64,000 nt of DNA from assembly GCF_009866655.1 (NCBI RefSeq), contig NZ_CP047420.1:1302001-1366000 (forward strand), in the 5' to 3' direction. The notes beneath the pieces are model-generated. The model ran no database searches and had not been told where the DNA came from. It worked only from the letters and a program-made list of their open reading frames with translations. This DNA is from Rathayibacter sp. VKM Ac-2804 (lineage in GTDB: Bacteria > Actinomycetota > Actinomycetes > Actinomycetales > Microbacteriaceae). This document shows positions 59,945-64,000 of the stretch, piece after piece (position 1 is the stretch's first letter; each line of letters opens with the position of its first letter). The position numbers were made by a program, and so were the translations under genes.

Positions 59945-60394
59945 GTGAGCGCCGCTGATCAGGTCCCCGACCCCGCCTTCGAGCCCGACCTCGTCCCCGA
60001 GCTCCTCGTCGAGGACCTCGAGCGCAGCCTCGCCTTCTGGTGCGGCCCCTGCGGCTTCGCGGTCCGCTACGCGCGGCCGGAGGAGGGCTTCGCGTCTCTC
60101 GTCCGCGGCAGCGCCCACGTCATGCTCGACCGGATCGGCAGCACCCGCGACTGGATCACCGCGCCGCTGGAGCGCCCATTGGGGCGGGGTCTCAACCTCC
60201 AGATCGACGTCGACGACGCCGACGCCGTCGCGACGGCCCTCGCCGAGGCGGGAGTGGCGCTGTTCGCCCCTGCCGAGACCCGCTGGTACCGGGTGGGGGA
60301 GGAGGAGGCGGGTGTCCGCCAGGTCCTCGTCACCGACCCCGACGGCTACCTGCTGCGCTTCCAGTCCTCGCTCGGGCGGCGCCGCGCGACGTGA
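59945..60394 (+). CDS. VOC-family (bleomycin-resistance-like) protein
   Basis: A 149-residue glyoxalase-fold protein. The GTG at 59945 opens PDPAFEPDLVPELLVEDLERSLAFWCGPCGFAVRYARPEEGFASLV, and LVTDPDGYLLRFQSSL closes the domain, the pattern of bleomycin-binding-like VOC proteins. Ligand unknown. The upstream in-frame extension is not supported. Confidence 0.88.
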   Translation: MSAADQVPDPAFEPDLVPELLVEDLERSLAFWCGPCGFAVRYARPEEGFASLVRGSAHVMLDRIGSTRDWITAPLERPLGRGLNLQIDVDDADAVATALAEAGVALFAPAETRWYRVGEEEAGVRQVLVTDPDGYLLRFQSSLGRRRAT

Positions 60395-60464
60395 GCCGAA
60401 CGGCGCGCGCCATCATGCCAGCGGAGGACGCAGGAGACGGCCGCCGACTGGTTCCATCGGTTCC

Positions 60465-60818
60465 ATGTCCACTCCGTCCACCGGCACCCTCGCGCTGCCG
60501 ACCACCGATCCGGCTCCCGCCGCGCCCGCCGCTCTCCCCGACGACGACGAGGTCCTCCGCCCGGCCGATCTCGTCACCGCGCTGACCGGGATCACCCTCG
60601 GCTTCTTCGCCGTCTTCGTGCACGGCCTCGCCCAGTGGTCGTACGTCGGCCCCGCCGTCGAGCGGGCGAGCGTGCTCGGCTGGCTCGCGCCCGCGCTGGT
60701 CGGGCTGATCTGCGTGGTCACGGCCGCGGCGTCCGTCGCCGTCCGGGCCGTGCGCCGGGAGAGTCGCCGCCGGGAGAGCCGCCGCCGGGCGTCCGCGCCG
60801 GCCGGAGCCGACTCGTGA
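60465..60818 (+). CDS. Small two-TM membrane protein
   Basis: A 117-residue protein with a Pro/Ala/Thr-rich N-terminus, two helices (about 40-60 and 70-92) and a repetitive basic tail (RRESRRRESRRRAS). Its TGA overlaps the GTG of the next gene. Function unknown. Confidence 0.68.
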   Translation: MSTPSTGTLALPTTDPAPAAPAALPDDDEVLRPADLVTALTGITLGFFAVFVHGLAQWSYVGPAVERASVLGWLAPALVGLICVVTAAASVAVRAVRRESRRRESRRRASAPAGADS

Positions 60819-61252
60819 CCGCCGTCCTCGCCGTCCCGTCCGCCGCCGCCCCCTCGGTCGCCCTCGCGCAGGAGCTGCTCCGGCGCACCGGCTGCGCCCG
60901 GCCCGGGCTGCCGTGGGTCGTCGGGACCGACGCCGGTCCGGTCGTCGACCTCGTGCTCCTCCGGTGCGGCGTGCACCTGCTCGACCTCTCCGAGGAGGCC
61001 GTCGCCAGGATCGCGCTGTCGATCGCCACCGGCCGCCCGGTCGACCTGCGCTCGGCCTTCGCGCATCTGACCCGCGACCACGCCGAGGCCGTGATGATCG
61101 CGGTGGCCTCGGCCGGCGGGCACGACCGGGTCGAGAGCCGCATCGTGCTCGTGGACGGCGAGCGCCGGGTCGAGAGCGTACCTCCGCTCGGCGTCTGGCC
61201 GGACCGGGGAGGCAGGGCCGGCCGCGACACCCGCGCGAGCCGTTCCTTCTAA
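60815..61252 (+). CDS. Hypothetical protein
   Basis: A 145-residue soluble protein coupled (GTGA) to the small membrane protein. The alpha/beta first half carries LPWVVGTDAGPVVDLVLLRCGVHLLDLSEEA, and the tail is basic. No family is recognised, but codon usage matches the neighbours. Confidence 0.62.
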   Translation: MTAVLAVPSAAAPSVALAQELLRRTGCARPGLPWVVGTDAGPVVDLVLLRCGVHLLDLSEEAVARIALSIATGRPVDLRSAFAHLTRDHAEAVMIAVASAGGHDRVESRIVLVDGERRVESVPPLGVWPDRGGRAGRDTRASRSF

Positions 61253-61265
61253 CCTGAGCCCGGCA

Positions 61266-61276
61266 CCCCCCCCCCC
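61266..61276 (+). repeat. Run of 11 cytosines
   Basis: A C11 homopolymer in the gap between the hypothetical gene and the helicase-like gene. Such runs are slippage-prone and its length may vary between reads or cells. Confidence 0.8.
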
Positions 61277-61282
61277 AGACGC

Positions 61283-61296
61283 GGGTGGCACCGCGG
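61283..61296 (+). promoter_or_regulatory. T-box-like core motif, possibly fortuitous
   Basis: GGGTGGCACCGCGG matches the conserved T-box core GGGTGGNACCGCG, followed six nt later by CGTCC-like sequence. There is no room for a normal stem I between the previous stop (61252) and the motif, and the downstream gene is not an amino-acid gene, so it is either a remnant or chance. Confidence 0.25.
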
Positions 61297-61355
61297 TCGT
61301 CCGGCCGGTCCGCGTCGCTACGGCCTTTCGCAGATCCCCGGCTTAGGGTGTCCGT

Positions 61356-64000
61356 GTGCAACGTGTCGACGATTTCCCAGGAGCCGGACCGGTGGCGACC
61401 TCCCCCGAGTCCGGTGACCCGCGCGAGGCGTCCGCCCTCCAGCTCCCCTCCAACGCCGCGACGCCCGTCCAGGTGACGAGCGGCGAGGCCGGCTACCAGG
61501 GCGGCAACGCGGCCGACCCGGTCTGGCAGTCCTGGCGGGAGGAGCTCGCCAAAGTCGGCGGCCCCTCGCCCCTGCTGCACTTCGTCGACTCGCCGCGCAC
61601 CCGCATCGAGCTGTCGACGACGCACCCCGGCGGGCTGCCGCCGTTCATCTCGGGCAAGACGACCCTGCTCTCCTCCCTGATCCGCGACGAGCTGGCGCTG
61701 CGCACGGCGAAGAACGCCGCCGCCGCCATCACCGACAAGGGGATCGAGCTGCGCTCGGTCCGCGGCATCGAGGGCGTGCACCTCGCGATCGGGCTCGCGC
61801 AGTGGCGCGCGGGCGAGACGGAGTTCACCGCTCCCGTCCTGCTGCGCCCGCTCGCGATCCGCCGCTACGGCCGCGACTTCGAGCTCAAGCTCAAGGGCCA
61901 GCCCTACTTCAACCCGCAGCTCGCGCGCGCGCTCAAGCAGCAGTTCGGCATCACGATCGACCCGGAGCAGTTCGTCGAGCTCGCGGTGCAGAACGGCGTC
62001 TTCAAGCCGCAGCCGGTGATCGACCAGCTCCGCGGTCTCACCTCGCACCTGCCCTGGTTCGCGGTGCACCCGCGCCTCGTGGTGTCGAGCTTCGCCGACG
62101 TCGCGGGCGACATGCTCCGCGACGCCCGGATGCTCGAGCACCCCGTCCTCGACGCGGTCGCCGGCAACCCGGCCGCCAAGCGCGCGCTGCAGCAGTCGCA
62201 GAAGGTGGCGTCGATCATCCCGCAGGACGAGCGTCCGCCGGCGACCGACAACCTCCTCCTCGACGCCGACGCCGAGCAGGAGCAGGTCATCGCGAACATC
62301 GCGGCCGGCAACTCGCTCGTCGTGAAGACCCTGCCCGGCACGGGCGGCACGCAGACGATCGTCAACGCGATCGGCGCGCTCGCCGCGCAGCACAAGCGCG
62401 TCCTCGTGGTCGGCGCCCGCCGCTCCAGCCTCGACAGCATCCACCAGCGCCTGCTCTCCGCCGGCCTCGGCGGCATCGCCGTCAGCCCGCGGACGCTCCG
62501 CCGCGACCTGATCCAGTCGATCGGCCGCAACGAGAAGGCCGCGCGCCCGTCCGTCAGCGAGATCGACGACGCGCTGCTGCGCCTGCGCAAGGTGCTGCTC
62601 GACTACCGCGGTGCCCTCTCCCGCCGCGACCCCAGCTTCGGCGTCTCGGCGCTGCAGGCCCTCGAGGAGCTGGCGCGCCTCTCGCAGCTGCGCACGCCGC
62701 CGTCGACCGCCGCCCGCCTCGACCGCCGTGCCGTCACCGCCCTCGCGCACAGCCGGCCCGAGGCGACCCGGATGCTGATCGAGTCGGCCCGCCTCGGCGA
62801 GTTCCGCTACGGCCCGGGCGACTCGCCCTGGTACGGCGCGCAGTTCGACTCCACCGCCGACGCCGAGGCCGCGCACGAGCTGGCCAAGCGCCTGCACCTG
62901 CGCGATCTGCCGCGCCTGCTCGACCGCGCCCAGGACGTCATCGCGCAAACGCGCATGCGTCCGTTCGAGTCGGTCGCCGAGCTCGGCATCTACCTCCGCC
63001 TGCTGCAGGACGTCCGCGAGACGCTGGACAAGTTCCAGCCCGCCGTCTTCGATCGCTCGATCCAGGACCTCATCGTCGCCACCTCGCCCCGCCGCGAGGC
63101 AGCCGAGATGTCGTCGACGAACCGCCGCCGCCTGAAGAAGCTCGCCCGCGAGTACATGCGGCCCGGCGCGCACGTGACCGACCTCAACGCGTCGCTGCGC
63201 CGCGTGCAGCAGCAGCGCACGCTCTGGCAGCGCTACGCCGTCGCGGGCACCGTCCCCGAGGTGCCGGTCGGCGTCGCCGATGTGCAGGTCGCGTTCCAGC
63301 AGGTGTCCGATCAGCTCGGCCGGCTCGACGAGCCGCTGGGCCGTCGCGGCGGCAGCACGCCGCTCGCCTCCCTCCCGCTCGCCGAGCTCGTCTCGATGGT
63401 CTCCGGGCTCGCCGAGGACAGCGAGGTGCTCGCCAACCTGCAGGAGCGCACGACGCTGCTCTCGACGCTGCGCGAGTGGGGGCTGGACCCGCTGCTCACC
63501 GACCTCTCGCGCCGCCACGTGCCGGCCGAGCTGGTCGCGATCGAGCTGGACCTCGCCTGGTGGCGCTCCGCGCTCGAGATCATGCTGACCGACGAGCGCG
63601 CCCTGCTCGGCGGCAACACCAGCGTGCTCGACCGGCTCGAGGCCGACTTCAAGCTCGTCGACGAGGCGCACGCCGCCTCGAGCGCCGAGCTGCTCGCCTG
63701 GAAGCTCTCGGAGACCTGGAAGATCGGCCTGGTCGACTGGCAGCTCGAGCGCGACGCGCTGCGCGCGCTGCTGCGCTCCGAGGCCTCGACCACGCCGCAG
63801 GAGCTGCAGAAGGCCGCGCCGCACCTCTCGCGCGTGCTCGCCCCGGCCTGGCTCGCCTCGCCGTACGAGGTGCACCGCATCGGCACCGAGACCACCTTCG
63901 ACGCGGTCTTCCTCGTCGACGCCGGAGCCACGACACTCGCCGAGAACGTCGGAGCGATCCGCCGCGCCAAGCAGGTCGTCGCGTTCGGCGACCCGGTGAC
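61356..64000 (+). CDS. Large SF1-helicase-like AAA protein, 3' end outside window
   Basis: At least 881 codons, open to the right edge. The GTG at 61356 follows TAGGGT (61344-61349) by six nt, so it is probably leaderless. The N-terminal region (about 70-250) contains LLHFVDSPRTRIELSTTHPGG and LLRPLAIRRYGRDFELKLKG, as in actinobacterial DNA2/UvrD-like helicase-family proteins. The expected Walker A appears as TLPGTGGTQT (325-334), with Gly331 where the lysine of GTGKT should be. The C-terminal motor motifs lie beyond the window. Confidence 0.82.
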   Translation, partial: MQRVDDFPGAGPVATSPESGDPREASALQLPSNAATPVQVTSGEAGYQGGNAADPVWQSWREELAKVGGPSPLLHFVDSPRTRIELSTTHPGGLPPFISGKTTLLSSLIRDELALRTAKNAAAAITDKGIELRSVRGIEGVHLAIGLAQWRAGETEFTAPVLLRPLAIRRYGRDFELKLKGQPYFNPQLARALKQQFGITIDPEQFVELAVQNGVFKPQPVIDQLRGLTSHLPWFAVHPRLVVSSFADVAGDMLRDARMLEHPVLDAVAGNPAAKRALQQSQKVASIIPQDERPPATDNLLLDADAEQEQVIANIAAGNSLVVKTLPGTGGTQTIVNAIGALAAQHKRVLVVGARRSSLDSIHQRLLSAGLGGIAVSPRTLRRDLIQSIGRNEKAARPSVSEIDDALLRLRKVLLDYRGALSRRDPSFGVSALQALEELARLSQLRTPPSTAARLDRRAVTALAHSRPEATRMLIESARLGEFRYGPGDSPWYGAQFDSTADAEAAHELAKRLHLRDLPRLLDRAQDVIAQTRMRPFESVAELGIYLRLLQDVRETLDKFQPAVFDRSIQDLIVATSPRREAAEMSSTNRRRLKKLAREYMRPGAHVTDLNASLRRVQQQRTLWQRYAVAGTVPEVPVGVADVQVAFQQVSDQLGRLDEPLGRRGGSTPLASLPLAELVSMVSGLAEDSEVLANLQERTTLLSTLREWGLDPLLTDLSRRHVPAELVAIELDLAWWRSALEIMLTDERALLGGNTSVLDRLEADFKLVDEAHAASSAELLAWKLSETWKIGLVDWQLERDALRALLRSEASTTPQELQKAAPHLSRVLAPAWLASPYEVHRIGTETTFDAVFLVDAGATTLAENVGAIRRAKQVVAFGDPV

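Noticed and set aside
60330..63875. 1181-codon minus-strand open frame opposite the helicase-like gene
   Set aside because: It is an antisense shadow: low-complexity Arg/Glu/Val/Leu composition, no domains, while the plus strand has a coherent protein.

Overview
This window comes from a GC-rich actinobacterial chromosome, most likely of the family Microbacteriaceae (a Rathayibacter-, Curtobacterium- or Leifsonia-like genus; the genus is a guess). The support is near-uniform G/C at third codon positions, many GTG starts, GTGA/ATGA gene overlaps, a cold-shock/DUF3027 gene pair, a DUF2530 gene, a DUF6412-YidC pair, an F420 locus (fgd, fbiC), an Xfp phosphoketolase and an iron-type DtxR. Many genes start 6-7 nt after a TAnnnT hexamer, as expected for leaderless transcription.

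Layout. 0-7 kb is housekeeping: an OmpR-type regulator, a cold-shock protein with a DUF3027 protein, serC, an IdeR/DtxR iron regulator, a secreted NlpC/P60 hydrolase behind a strongly structured leader, a possible small RNA and an HNH endonuclease. 7-12 kb holds the phosphoketolase, a GntR-ABC exporter operon with its operator, and tRNA-Arg(CCT). 12-16.3 kb looks accessory: a DUF2079 membrane protein, then a decaying tandem array of orphan lipoproteins (one intact, one in-frame fusion, one remnant) and another orphan exported protein.

16.3-26 kb is a carbohydrate-use locus: an AraC regulator divergent from a clan-A type glycoside hydrolase, a Tat lipoprotein sugar-binding protein with two permeases and no ATPase (presumably a shared MsiK-type ATPase elsewhere), a DUF5107-TPR protein and an aldose 1-epimerase. 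26-29.5 kb is a four-gene cassette of an exported Cys-pair protein, two polytopic membrane proteins and an ABC ATPase, which resembles bacteriocin or peptide-export/immunity loci.

29.6-41 kb is mixed: hydrolases, an MFS exporter, an SGNH esterase, Pr6Pr and DUF429 proteins, a two-component system next to a Wzz-like protein, a MarR regulator and YidC. At 41.2-44.1 kb a kinase-M23-class III aminotransferase fusion gene is split by a frameshift. Two clusters of about 128-nt palindromic repeats (44.2-44.9 and 51.3-51.55 kb) bracket the F420 region, where fgd, fbiC, an alpha/beta hydrolase and a BVMO-like flavoprotein are arranged co-directionally. The second half of this FbiC lacks the radical-SAM cysteine motif. 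51.6-61.3 kb carries a PfkB kinase, an isochorismatase-NCS1 permease pair, an M20 peptidase, an ECF sigma/anti-sigma pair with an autoregulatory-type promoter, DedA, HdeD-like and VOC proteins. The window ends inside a large SF1-helicase-like gene.

All calls come from reading the sequence; no database search was run.
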